From assembly GCF_001424385.1 (NCBI RefSeq), contig NZ_LMPO01000007.1:239274-303273 (forward strand): a stretch of 64,000 bases of DNA. Direction: 5' to 3'. The number at the start of each line of letters is the position of its first letter. The first letter of the stretch is position 1. The stretch comes from Curtobacterium sp. Leaf183 (GTDB lineage Bacteria > Actinomycetota > Actinomycetes > Actinomycetales > Microbacteriaceae). The notes under the pieces are model-generated. The model had not been told where the DNA came from, made no database searches, and was given only the letters and a program-made list of their open reading frames with translations. Positions 1 to 8,158 of the stretch are shown here, piece by piece. The position numbers and the translations under genes are program-made.

Positions 1-32
1 GACGCAGCGCACAGCGCGCCGCGCGCCGCGGC

Positions 33-1505
33 TCAGCCGACCCCGAGCACCGCCTCGAGCGGCCCGCGCGCGAAGTACAGCAGGAAGCCCGCGGCGACGA
101 CGTAGAGCAGCCACGAGACCTCGCGGCCCCGGCCGGACAGCGCCTTGATGAGCACCCAGCTGATGAAGCCGGCGCCGATGCCGTTCGCGATCGAGTAGGT
201 GAGCGGCATCACGACGATCGTCAGGAACGCGGGCAGGGCGGACCCGAAGTCCGTCCACGAGATGTCCGCGACCTGCGCCACCATGAGCGCCCCGACGACG
301 ACCAGTCCGGCGGCGGCGACCTCGAGCGGGACGACCTGCGTCAGCGGCGTCAGGAACATCGACGCCAGGAAGAGCAGACCGGTCACGACCGACGCCATGC
401 CGGTCCGGGCGCCCTCGCCGATGCCGGCGGCCGAGTCGATGAACACCGTGTTCGACGACACCGATGCGCCGCCACCCGCGATGGCTCCGGCGCCCTCGAC
501 CACGAGCGCCGCGCGCAGGCGGGGGAAGGTCCCGTCGGGCTTCGCGACACCGGCGGCCTTGGCCAGGCCGGTCATCGTGCCCATCGCGTCGAAGAAGTTC
601 GTGAAGACCAGCGTGAAGACGAGCATCGACGCGGCGAGCGGACCGATGCGACTGAACGCGCCAAACAGGTCGGCGTGGCCGACGAGCGACAGGTCGGGGA
701 AGGCGAACAGCGCGCTCGGCAGCCCCGGCGCGTTGAGGTTCCAGCCCGTCTTGGAATCGACCGAGGTCGGCACCTGGAAGACCGCCTGCAGGATGATCGC
801 GATGATCGTCGTCGCGACGATGCCGATGAGCAGCGCGCCCTTGACCTTGCGGGCCATGAGCGTGCCGATGATGACGAGCCCGATCAGGAACACGATCGTG
901 GGGAGTGCGCCGACGGAGCCGTCCTCACCGAGCTGCAGCGGCGGCGACGCGTTGTTCGTGGTGCGCACGAAGCCCGAGTCGACGAGTCCGATGAACGCGA
1001 TGAACAGGCCGATGCCGACCGTGATGGCGGCCTTGAGCTGCGCCGGCACCGCGGTGAAGATCATCGTCCGGATGCCGGTCAGCGCCAGCACGACGATCAC
1101 CACGCCGTTGATGACGACGAGCCCCATCGCCTCGGCCCAGGTGACCTGGTGCACGACGCTGACGGCCAGGAACGAGTTGATCCCGAGACCGGCCGCGATG
1201 CCGAACGGCAGGTTCGCGATCAGGCCCATCGCGATGGTCATGAGGCCGGCGACGAGCCCGGTGGCCGCAGCGACCTGGGCGTTCTCGAGCCAGCCGCCGG
1301 TGACGTCCTTGGCGGCCTGGTCGGCGTTGAACCCGCCGAGGATCAGCGGGTTGAGGATCACGATGTAGGCCATCGTCACGAAGGAGACGAGGCCACCACG
1401 GACCTCGCGGGGGATGGTCGATCCGCGCTGGGTGATGGAGAAGAAGCGGTCGAGGCCGGAAGCGACGCGGTTCCGGGGCGTTTCGGTTGTCTGCGGGGCG
1501 CTCAC
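33..1505 (-). CDS. NCS2/AzgA-type purine permease
   Basis: Predicted nucleobase permease of the AzgA/GhxP branch (COG2252), importing hypoxanthine, guanine, adenine or xanthine across the cytoplasmic membrane. The signature block 'FVTMAYIVILNPLIL' lies near residues 42-56, and hydrophobic segments continue to the C-terminus, fitting 12-14 helices. About 490 residues is normal for the family. The start is uncertain: GTG at 1505 or the adjacent TTG at 1508, neither with a clear ribosome-binding site. It is divergent from folE with under 65 bp between them. Exact substrate cannot be read from sequence. Confidence 0.9.
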   Translation of the reverse strand: MSAPQTTETPRNRVASGLDRFFSITQRGSTIPREVRGGLVSFVTMAYIVILNPLILGGFNADQAAKDVTGGWLENAQVAAATGLVAGLMTIAMGLIANLPFGIAAGLGINSFLAVSVVHQVTWAEAMGLVVINGVVIVVLALTGIRTMIFTAVPAQLKAAITVGIGLFIAFIGLVDSGFVRTTNNASPPLQLGEDGSVGALPTIVFLIGLVIIGTLMARKVKGALLIGIVATTIIAIILQAVFQVPTSVDSKTGWNLNAPGLPSALFAFPDLSLVGHADLFGAFSRIGPLAASMLVFTLVFTNFFDAMGTMTGLAKAAGVAKPDGTFPRLRAALVVEGAGAIAGGGASVSSNTVFIDSAAGIGEGARTGMASVVTGLLFLASMFLTPLTQVVPLEVAAAGLVVVGALMVAQVADISWTDFGSALPAFLTIVVMPLTYSIANGIGAGFISWVLIKALSGRGREVSWLLYVVAAGFLLYFARGPLEAVLGVG

Positions 1506-1565
1506 CAACGAAGTTTAAAGGAACCTGGGACCCGGTGACGCCGTACCCCGGGCTGCGTTCTCCGG

Positions 1566-2300
1566 ATGTTCCTGGTGTTGGATGATCCCGTGACACGTCC
1601 CTTCGACCGCGCTCGTGTGGAGGCAGCGGTCCGCGAACTGCTGCTCGGCATCGGCGACGACCCTGACCGTGCCGAACTCGCCCGCACGCCCGCCCGTGTC
1701 GCGGACGCCTACGCGGAGTTCTTCCACGGCATCGGCACCGACGCGGTCGAGATCACCCGGCAGGGCACCGTCCACGCCGAGGACGGCGACCGGGGCCAGC
1801 TCGTCGTCGTGCGGGACATCCGCTTCCGCTCCGTCTGCGAGCACCACCTGCTGCCCTTCATCGGGGTCGCGCACCTGGCGTACGCACCCGGTGCCGAGCT
1901 GATCGGCCTGGGCACGCTGTCCCGGGTGCTCGACGCGGTCGCGTCGCGCCCGCAGCTGCAGGAACGGCTCGGGGAACAGGTCGCGGGGACGATCGCCGAG
2001 GGGCTCGACGCGCAGGGGGTGCTGGTCGTCCTCGACGCGCAGCACCAGTGCGTCACGACGCGGGGCGAGCGGCAGAGCGGCTCGACGACCGTGACCGTCG
2101 CGGCCCGGGGAACCCTCGCCGAGCCAGCGGCCCGTGCCGAGGCGATCGCCCTCATCAGCGCCCGCGGCAGCGGCCCCGGGGCCGAGCACGCCGACCACGC
2201 CGACCACGAGCACGCCGACCACGAGCACGCCGAGCACGCCGACCACGACGGCGGACCCGGCCGCGGCACCCGGACCGACCACGAGGCGGACGCACGATGA
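1566..2300 (+). CDS. folE: GTP cyclohydrolase I with C-terminal His-rich tail
   Basis: Converts GTP to 7,8-dihydroneopterin triphosphate, the first step of pterin/folate synthesis. The zinc ligands of FolE are visible: C91 and H93/H94 in 'SVCEHHLLPF' and C162 in 'QCVTTRGER'. The enzyme core ends near residue 200. Beyond it is an unusual 40-residue tail in which eight histidines fall between residues 208 and 227, alternating with Ala, Asp and Glu. ATG at 1566 gives 244 residues; an in-frame GTG at 1590 is a possible alternative start. The stop overlaps the next start (ATGA), so the downstream synthase is probably translationally coupled. Confidence 0.93.
   Translation: MFLVLDDPVTRPFDRARVEAAVRELLLGIGDDPDRAELARTPARVADAYAEFFHGIGTDAVEITRQGTVHAEDGDRGQLVVVRDIRFRSVCEHHLLPFIGVAHLAYAPGAELIGLGTLSRVLDAVASRPQLQERLGEQVAGTIAEGLDAQGVLVVLDAQHQCVTTRGERQSGSTTVTVAARGTLAEPAARAEAIALISARGSGPGAEHADHADHEHADHEHAEHADHDGGPGRGTRTDHEADAR
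2181..2249 (+). repeat. degenerate tandem repeat encoding the His-rich FolE tail
   Basis: GACCACGCC/GAGCACGCC-type units repeat through this stretch and encode alternating Ala-Asp/Glu-His. The repeat lies in frame within folE, just before its overlap with the next gene, so unit gain or loss would change only the length of the tail. Confidence 0.8.
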
Positions 2301-3223
2301 CCGAACCGGCCGCGCCGAGCCTCCAGGCCGCCCCCGGCTGGGTCGTGCCCGTCCTGCGCCACCCGGTCCGCACGCTGGGCCGACGCACCATCGACTTCGA
2401 CCACCGCATCGCGGTGATGGCGATCATCAACCGCACCCCTGACTCGTTCCACGACCGGGGTGCCACGTTCGAGCTCGACCGGGCAGTGGCCGCGGCGGTC
2501 CGCGCCGCCGACCAAGGCGCCGACTGGGTCGACATCGGCGGCGTGAAGTTCGCGCCGGGTCCCGAGCTCCCCGCCGCGGACGAGGTCGAGCGCGTGGTGC
2601 CCGTCATCGCCCAGCTCAGCGCCGAGTCGGACGTCATCATCAGCGTCGACACGTTCCGCGCCGACGTCGCGCGGGCCGCGATCGATGCCGGCGCGAACGT
2701 CGTCAACGACACGACCGGGCTGTCCGACCCGCGGATGGCCGCGGTGGTCGCCGATTCGGACGCGACGATCGTGATCACCCACTCGACCGCGCCGCCCCGG
2801 ACGAGGCTGCCGGAGCCGCCGCACTACGACGACGTCACCGCGTCCGTCGTGGACTTCCTGCGGGAGCGGGTCGACCGCGCGCTCGCCGCGGGGGTCCCCG
2901 AGTCGCGGATCATCGTCGACCCGGGGCACGACCTCAACAAGAACACCGTGCACACGCTCGAGCTCACCCGGCGCCTGCCCGAGGTCGTCGCGCTCGGCCA
3001 CCCCGTGCTCGCCGCGGTGTCGAACAAGGACTTCGTGGGCGAGTCCCTCGGCCGGCCCCGCGGGGAGCGGCTGACCGGGTCGATCGCGGTCGCCACGGTC
3101 AGCGCGATGCTGGGCGCCCGGATCGTCCGCATGCACGACGTAGCCGAGTCGGTCGACGCGATGCGGATGGTCGAGGCCACCCTCGGATGGCGCGCGCCCC
3201 TGGAATCGAGGCACAACACGTGA
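2297..3223 (+). CDS. FolP2-type dihydropteroate synthase homologue
   Basis: TIM-barrel protein of the dihydropteroate synthase family, 308 residues from the ATG that overlaps the folE stop. The motifs are those I recall for mycobacterial FolP2 rather than canonical FolP: 'AIINRTPDSF' (N45-F51), 'DIGGVK' (79-84) instead of DIGGEST, 'DPGHDLNKNT' (from D208) instead of DPGxGF, and 'SNKDFVGE' (S242 onward) instead of SRKxF. Mycobacterial FolP2 is reported to lack dihydropteroate synthase activity, so whether this enzyme makes dihydropteroate is open. It sits between folE and a RibD-C reductase, which argues for a pterin substrate. No folB or folK is present in the window. Confidence 0.8.
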   Translation: MTEPAAPSLQAAPGWVVPVLRHPVRTLGRRTIDFDHRIAVMAIINRTPDSFHDRGATFELDRAVAAAVRAADQGADWVDIGGVKFAPGPELPAADEVERVVPVIAQLSAESDVIISVDTFRADVARAAIDAGANVVNDTTGLSDPRMAAVVADSDATIVITHSTAPPRTRLPEPPHYDDVTASVVDFLRERVDRALAAGVPESRIIVDPGHDLNKNTVHTLELTRRLPEVVALGHPVLAAVSNKDFVGESLGRPRGERLTGSIAVATVSAMLGARIVRMHDVAESVDAMRMVEATLGWRAPLESRHNT

Positions 3224-3984
3224 ACCAGCTGCCCGCCCCGATCGCTGACCTGTCCGACGACGACGTGGTCGCCCTGTACACCGCCGGTGTCGGCCTGGAG
3301 GCCCCACCCGCGTCCGCGACGTCGGCCGGCGGGTGGATCCGGGTCAACTTCGTCGCCACGGCCGACGGTGCCGCATCGACCGGCGGGGTGTCCGGCTCGC
3401 TCGGCGGCGACGACGACCTGCGGGTCTTCGAGCTGCTGCGCCGGTTCGCGGACGTGGTGCTCGTCGCCGCGGGGACGGTCCGCGACGAGGGGTACGGGCC
3501 GATGCGGCTGCGCGAGTCCGACGTCGCCTGGCGGCGGGCGCACGGCAAGCCCGACCACCCGGTGTTCGCCATCGTCACCGGTTCGCTGTCGCTCGACCCC
3601 GCGTCGAACGTCTTCACCGATGCGCCGGTGCGGCCCATCGTGCTGACGTCGGCATCAGCCCCTGCCGACCGTCGTGCGGCGCTGTCGGCGGTCGCGGAGG
3701 TCGTGTCCTGCGGCCAGGACTCGGTCGACGTGGCACTCGTGCGTGCTGCGCTCGTGTCGCGCGGACTCACGGCGATCCACTGCGAGGGCGGACCGTCCTT
3801 CCTCGGGGCGCTCGTGGCCGGGGACCAGGTCGACGAGCTCTGCCTGACGATCGACCCGTCGCTCGAGGGCGGTGCCGCACCGCGCATCGCCACGGGGTCC
3901 TCGCCCCAGCTGCGGCGGATGCGCCTGGCGCACGTGCTGCTCGGGGCGGACGACGTGCTGCTGACGCGCTACGTCCGCCGGTAG
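3220..3984 (+). CDS. RibD-C domain reductase (Rv2671-like, possible DHFR)
   Basis: A 254-residue NADPH-dependent reductase of the RibD C-terminal/dihydrofolate-reductase fold. 'VNFVATADGAAS' near the N-terminus, 'VLVAAGTVRDEGY', and 'EGGPSFLGALV' (E189 onward) are the family's cofactor and substrate elements. The end, 'RMRLAHVLLG...LLTRYVRR', resembles Mycobacterium Rv2671, a RibD paralogue shown to reduce dihydrofolate. No deaminase domain is present, so it is not a full RibD. The GTG at 3220 overlaps the previous stop (GTGA) with GAGG upstream; an in-frame ATG at 3187 inside the previous gene is less likely. Operon context favours a dihydrofolate or pterin reductase role over riboflavin synthesis, as an inference. 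Confidence 0.75.
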   Translation: MNQLPAPIADLSDDDVVALYTAGVGLEAPPASATSAGGWIRVNFVATADGAASTGGVSGSLGGDDDLRVFELLRRFADVVLVAAGTVRDEGYGPMRLRESDVAWRRAHGKPDHPVFAIVTGSLSLDPASNVFTDAPVRPIVLTSASAPADRRAALSAVAEVVSCGQDSVDVALVRAALVSRGLTAIHCEGGPSFLGALVAGDQVDELCLTIDPSLEGGAAPRIATGSSPQLRRMRLAHVLLGADDVLLTRYVRR

Positions 3985-3994
3985 GGTCGGGCAC

Positions 3995-4648
3995 GTGATC
4001 GACATCGTGGCGTCCGGGGTCCTCTTCGACATGGACGGCACCCTCGTCGACTCGACCTCGGTGGTCGAGGGCGCCTGGGGTCGCTTCGGCGCCGCGCACG
4101 ACATCGACCCGCGCACGATCCTGGCGTTCTCGCACGGTCGCCAGACGATCGACACGATCCGGCACTTCCTGCCCGACCTGCCGTCCGACGAACAGCGCCG
4201 AGTCGCCGAGGCGCTCGTCGCGGACGAGGTCGAGAACACCCACGGCATCGTCGAGGTGCCGGGTGCGGCGGCGTTCGTCCGCCGGCTGGTCGATGCCGGG
4301 GTGCCGGTCGCCCTCGTCACGAGCGCACCTCGCGACCTCGCCCTGAACCGGATGCGCGCTGCCGGGGTGCCGGTGCCCGCGGTCGTCGTGACCTCCGAGG
4401 ACACCGAGCAGGGCAAGCCGCACCCCGAGGGCTACCTGCGTGGCGCCGAGCTGCTCGGGCTGGGCGCGGAGGCGTGCCTGGCGTTCGAGGACGCCCCTGC
4501 CGGCGTCGAGTCCGCGCGGGCATCGGGCGCGACGACGGTCGTCGTCGGGACACTCGAGTCCGAGGCCACGGTCGGCATCCCGCGAGTGCACGGGTACGAC
4601 GGCGTCGAGGTCACGCGCGAGGGGTCCGCTTTCCGCATCCGCGGCTGA
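3995..4648 (+). CDS. HAD-superfamily phosphatase (subfamily IA)
   Basis: A 217-residue soluble phosphatase of the haloacid dehalogenase superfamily. All catalytic motifs are present: DMDGT at D12-T16 (nucleophile D12), 'TSAP' near 109-112, 'GKPHPEGY' with K141, and 'FEDAP' with E165/D166. The family acts on small phosphorylated sugars or metabolites. It begins 10 bp after the reductase, at a GTG, and is probably in the same transcript. In this context it could remove phosphate from dihydroneopterin phosphates, the step between folE and folP products, but sugar-phosphate substrates are equally compatible. Confidence 0.82.
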   Translation: MIDIVASGVLFDMDGTLVDSTSVVEGAWGRFGAAHDIDPRTILAFSHGRQTIDTIRHFLPDLPSDEQRRVAEALVADEVENTHGIVEVPGAAAFVRRLVDAGVPVALVTSAPRDLALNRMRAAGVPVPAVVVTSEDTEQGKPHPEGYLRGAELLGLGAEACLAFEDAPAGVESARASGATTVVVGTLESEATVGIPRVHGYDGVEVTREGSAFRIRG

Positions 4649-4737
4649 CCGGAGCCTGCGTCCTGCGAGCACGCCCAGCGCGGGGCGACGACCCTGGTCT
4701 GCGCGGCCGGAGACCCCGGCTCGTGGAAGGAGTCATC

Positions 4738-5286
4738 ATGGCAACCCTCGACGGCAAGACGATCCTGGTCATCGCGACCAACTACGGCGTGGAGCAGGAC
4801 GAGATCGTCGTCCCCACCGACCAGCTGCGCGAGCGCGGCGCGACCGTGACGGTCGCCGGGCAGGAGTCCGGCTCGATCGCGACCCTCGTCGGCGACAAGG
4901 ACCCCGGCAAGAGCGTCGACGTCGACACCACCTACGACGGTGTCAGCGCCGGCGACTTCGACGCACTGGTCGTCCCCGGCGGCACGATCAACGCCGACAC
5001 CATCCGCCAGGACGCGACGGCGGTCGCGCTGGTGAAGTCCTTCGTCGAGGCGGGCAAGCCCGTCGCCGCGATCTGCCACGGCCCGTGGACCCTCGTCGAG
5101 GCGGGTGTGCTGACCGGCCGCACGATCACGTCGTTCCCGTCGCTGCAGACCGACATCCGCAACGCCGGCGCCGAGTGGGTCGACCGCGAGGTCCAGGTCG
5201 ACGAGACGAACGGCACGATCATCACCTCGCGGAACCCCGACGACCTGCCGGCGTTCGTCGACGCGATCGAGGCCGCACTCCGCTAG
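4738..5286 (+). CDS. DJ-1/PfpI family protein
   Basis: A 182-residue class I glutamine-amidotransferase-fold protein of the PfpI/DJ-1 family, often annotated as protease, deglycase or stress chaperone. The nucleophile elbow 'AICHGPW' gives C113 and H114. 'DALVVPGG' and 'TSFPSLQTDIRNAGAEW' are typical of the bacterial PfpI subgroup. ATG at 4738 follows an AAGGAG ribosome-binding site. The 89-bp gap from the HAD gene could hold its own promoter. Biochemical activity of this family is disputed, so no substrate is assigned. Confidence 0.85.
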   Translation: MATLDGKTILVIATNYGVEQDEIVVPTDQLRERGATVTVAGQESGSIATLVGDKDPGKSVDVDTTYDGVSAGDFDALVVPGGTINADTIRQDATAVALVKSFVEAGKPVAAICHGPWTLVEAGVLTGRTITSFPSLQTDIRNAGAEWVDREVQVDETNGTIITSRNPDDLPAFVDAIEAALR

Positions 5287-5296
5287 TCCCCGGCGA

Positions 5297-5857
5297 TCAG
5301 CGCGTCGGCACGGGGCGGGCCGTGCGGAGCACCGCGGGTCCGAGGGTGAGCACACCGTCGGACTCCGGGTCGCACCGCACCCCGCCCCGTCCGCGCATCG
5401 CCCGGAAGGCACCCGGCGCGATCTCGTGGTCCATCCAGGCGCAGGGGTTCGCCGCCCGGTACCCGCGGAACGCCACCGTGCCCGCGCCGCTGTCGAGCGA
5501 GAACGGCTCGCCGCGCAGCGCCTCGACGTCGACCCCGCGCAGGAACACGTTGCGCCGGGTCGCGACCGGGTCCACCTCGACGCCGAGCTCGTCGGCGATG
5601 TCGTCCAGGTCCTCCAGGCCGATCACCGTCACCGACGCGTGGACGTGGGCCCGCGACGCGAAGTAGCGGTCGCCGACGATCCCCAGGCCTGCCCGGAGCT
5701 CGATGCGGTCGCGCCGTTCGTCCTCGTTCGCGGGAAGGGGCCCATCGGCTGGCCGCCCCTCGTAGCGGTGCCGCCGCGACACGAGCAGCAGCGCGACCTC
5801 CACCGCTGTCTCGTGCCTGAGAACGGTGGACGCCGGAGCGTCGTCAACTGCACCCAC
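5297..5857 (-). CDS. MOSC domain protein
   Basis: About 186 residues with a MOSC (molybdenum-cofactor sulfurase C-terminal) fold, the module found in MoaX/YiiM-type proteins that bind or transfer sulfur. Evidence is the pattern 'GIVGDRYFA', 'ATRRNVFLRGVDVEAL' and the conserved-Cys region 'NPCAWMDHEIAPGAF'. The chosen GTG start at 5857 lies downstream of an AAGGAGG tract about 19 nt away, longer than usual, so the start is uncertain. Its 3' end lies 10 bp from the DJ-1 gene in convergent orientation, and it is divergent from the Ada-AlkA gene. Confidence 0.75.
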   Translation of the reverse strand: MGAVDDAPASTVLRHETAVEVALLLVSRRHRYEGRPADGPLPANEDERRDRIELRAGLGIVGDRYFASRAHVHASVTVIGLEDLDDIADELGVEVDPVATRRNVFLRGVDVEALRGEPFSLDSGAGTVAFRGYRAANPCAWMDHEIAPGAFRAMRGRGGVRCDPESDGVLTLGPAVLRTARPVPTR

Positions 5858-5946
5858 GCACCCGACCGTAGCCGAGCCTCCTTCCCGCTCCCTGCCCCGT
5901 CCGATTCCCGCCAGTGGCTGACGGTGGCCCGTGTCAGGCTGACGGC

Positions 5947-7485
5947 ATGACCGACGCACTGCACGACGAGCGCTACCGCATCGCCGCCTCGCGCGACGCC
6001 CGGTTCGACGGCCAGTTCGTCACCGCGGTGCACTCCACGCGCATCTACTGCCGGCCGAGCTGCCCCGCGCGCACGCCCCGCTCGGCCGGCGTCACCTTCT
6101 ACCGGACCAGTGCCGCCGCCCACCTGGCTGGGTTCCGCGCGTGCAAGCGCTGCCTGCCCGAGGCCACACCGGGCAGCCCCGAGTGGGACCTCCGCGAGGA
6201 CGTCGCAGGCCGGGCGATGCGGCTCGTGCTCGACGGCGTGGTCGAGCGCGAGGGCGTCCCCGGCCTCGCCGCCCGGGTCGGGTACTCCGAGCGGCACCTC
6301 GGCCGCATCCTGACCGAGGAACTCGGCGCCGGCCCCAAGGCACTCAGCCGCGCACACCGGGCGCAGACGGCGCGGACCCTGCTGACCTCGTCGGACCTGC
6401 CCATCGCGGACGTCGCCTTCGCCGCGGGGTTCGCCAGCGTGCGCCAGTTCAACGACACCGTGCGCGAGGTCTTCGCGGTCACCCCGACCGAGCTCCGCGC
6501 GCGCCGTCGCGTCCCGCCCACGCCCGACGGCGGGCTGCACGTGCACCTGCCGGCCCGGGCGCCCTTCGATGCGCAGGGGCTGCTCGACTGGCACGCCCTG
6601 CACGCGCTCCCAGGGCTCGAGCACGTGGTGGTCGGTGACGACGGCACGGTGCGGTCGTACGGCCGGTCGGTGGACCTCCCAGGAGGGCCGGGCTGGTTCC
6701 GCGCGTCGGCCGCGGTCCCCGACGGCGCCGGCCGTGGTGCCGGGATCGACCTGGTCGTCCGGGTCGCGCAGCTGCGCGACCTGCCGACGCTGGTGGCGCG
6801 GGTGCGGGCGTTGTTCGACCTCGATGCCGACCCCGTCGCGGTCGACACCGTCCTCGGTGGTGTCCCCGCCCTCGCGCCGGCGGTGCAGCGCGTGCCGGGC
6901 ATCCGGTTGCCGGGCGCCGTCGACGCGCACGAGGTCGTGTTCCGCACCCTGATCGGCCAGCAGGTCTCGGTCGCTGCCGCACGGACCGCGCAGACGCGGC
7001 TGGTGGCGGCGCTCGGTGACCCGGTCCCGGCGGCCATCGACCCGGACGGGCTGCTGTTCCCGTCGGCCGAGCGCATCGCGGCCGACGGGGCCTCGGTGCT
7101 CCGCGGACCCGCTGCCCGCGTCGACACGATCCTGCGCGTCGCGGCGGCGCTCGCCGACGGGTCGCTCGTCGTGCACGGCGGGCAGTCGCTGGACGAGCTC
7201 CGCGCCGGGCTGCTCGCGGTCAAGGGGATCGGCCCGTGGACCGCCGACTACGTCGCGCTGCGGGTGCGGCACCACCCGGACGTCTTCCTCCACAGCGACC
7301 TCGCCGTGCGGAACGGTGCACAGGAACTCGGGCTGCCCGGGACGGCACGCGAGCTCTCCCTATGGTCGGGACAGGTGGCGCCCTGGCGGAGCTACCTCAC
7401 GATGCACTGCTGGCGGCCGATCGTCGACCGCGCCACCGCCGCTGCCCGTGCAGCCAACACGAACTCCCGGAAGGAAACCCCATGA
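5947..7485 (+). CDS. Ada-AlkA fusion: alkylation-response regulator and DNA glycosylase
   Basis: A 512-residue fusion of Ada-type regulator and AlkA-type glycosylase. Residues 1-80 are the Ada zinc domain with C35, C39, C66 and C69; methylation of the acceptor Cys (C35 by alignment with Ada C38) normally turns Ada into an activator. Residues 90-190 form an AraC-type helix-turn-helix. The rest is 3-methyladenine glycosylase with the hairpin 'GIGPWTADYV' (G427 onward) and a catalytic Asp at D451 in 'HSDLAVR'. ogt follows with an ATGA overlap. The same fusion-plus-ogt order occurs in Mycobacterium tuberculosis (Rv1317c-Rv1316c). The predicted role is an autoregulated adaptive response to methylating damage. 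Confidence 0.9.
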   Translation: MTDALHDERYRIAASRDARFDGQFVTAVHSTRIYCRPSCPARTPRSAGVTFYRTSAAAHLAGFRACKRCLPEATPGSPEWDLREDVAGRAMRLVLDGVVEREGVPGLAARVGYSERHLGRILTEELGAGPKALSRAHRAQTARTLLTSSDLPIADVAFAAGFASVRQFNDTVREVFAVTPTELRARRRVPPTPDGGLHVHLPARAPFDAQGLLDWHALHALPGLEHVVVGDDGTVRSYGRSVDLPGGPGWFRASAAVPDGAGRGAGIDLVVRVAQLRDLPTLVARVRALFDLDADPVAVDTVLGGVPALAPAVQRVPGIRLPGAVDAHEVVFRTLIGQQVSVAAARTAQTRLVAALGDPVPAAIDPDGLLFPSAERIAADGASVLRGPAARVDTILRVAAALADGSLVVHGGQSLDELRAGLLAVKGIGPWTADYVALRVRHHPDVFLHSDLAVRNGAQELGLPGTARELSLWSGQVAPWRSYLTMHCWRPIVDRATAAARAANTNSRKETP

Positions 7486-7994
7486 CCGACGCCGTGATCG
7501 CCACGCTCCAGACCCCCGACGGGTCGTTCACCGTCCTCGAAGACGACCAGGGCCGTGTCCTGGCCTCCGGGTGGACCGACTCGTTCGACCGGGTCGTCGC
7601 CCGGGTCCCCGCACGCCACCGTCCGGTCACCATCACCGAGGGCACGCTCTCCTCGGCCGACGCCGTCGACGCCTTCTACGCGGGCGACGTCGACCACGCG
7701 ATGCAGGTCCCGGTGCGACAGCTCGGCACCGAGCTCTTCGAAGAGGGCTGGCGACAGCTGCGCCGCATCCCCGCTGGCTCGACCCTGACCTACACCGAAC
7801 TCGCGGCCGCGATGGGCCGCCCGGAAGCGGTCCGGGCGGCCGCCAGCGTGTGCGCGCGCAACGCCCCGGCGCTGTTCGTGCCGTGCCACCGGGTGCTGCG
7901 GTCCGACGGGTCGCTCGGCGGGTTCGCGTGGGGGCTCGACGTCAAGCGGTCGCTGCTCGAACACGAGGCAGTCGGCTCCGGCGCGCTCGTCTGA
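7482..7994 (+). CDS. ogt: methylated-DNA-protein cysteine methyltransferase
   Basis: A 170-residue suicide repair protein that moves a methyl group from O6-methylguanine to its own Cys. The active site 'VPCHRVL' places the acceptor at C135, and the DNA-binding recognition helix lies in 'TYTELAAAMGRPEAVRAAA'. The ATG overlaps the stop of the Ada-AlkA gene, so the two are coupled. The Ada-AlkA protein lacks the O6-methyltransferase domain of E. coli Ada, and this gene supplies that function separately. Confidence 0.93.
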   Translation: MTDAVIATLQTPDGSFTVLEDDQGRVLASGWTDSFDRVVARVPARHRPVTITEGTLSSADAVDAFYAGDVDHAMQVPVRQLGTELFEEGWRQLRRIPAGSTLTYTELAAAMGRPEAVRAAASVCARNAPALFVPCHRVLRSDGSLGGFAWGLDVKRSLLEHEAVGSGALV

Positions 7995-8158
7995 CGGCGG
8001 CGCTGCCCGGTGCGGTTCCTGACCGCGCGCTGTGTCTGCCCCTGGAACCGGGGGGAGACGCGCGACGTGGGGACTGCCACACTCGACGCAACCGACGACG
8101 TGCGCCGTCCGACCCCGAGGGTCCGACACGTGCCGCCGTATCCACCCTGAAGGACGCC

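Noticed and set aside
1506-1565. Purine riboswitch upstream of the purine permease
   Set aside because: The divergent gap is under 65 bp, too short for the aptamer, and shows no conserved core.
7016-8158. An N-terminal extension that would make the alpha/beta hydrolase 650 residues long
   Set aside because: The extension runs out of frame through alkA and ogt, is Arg/Pro-rich, and a good start with ribosome-binding site exists at 8159.
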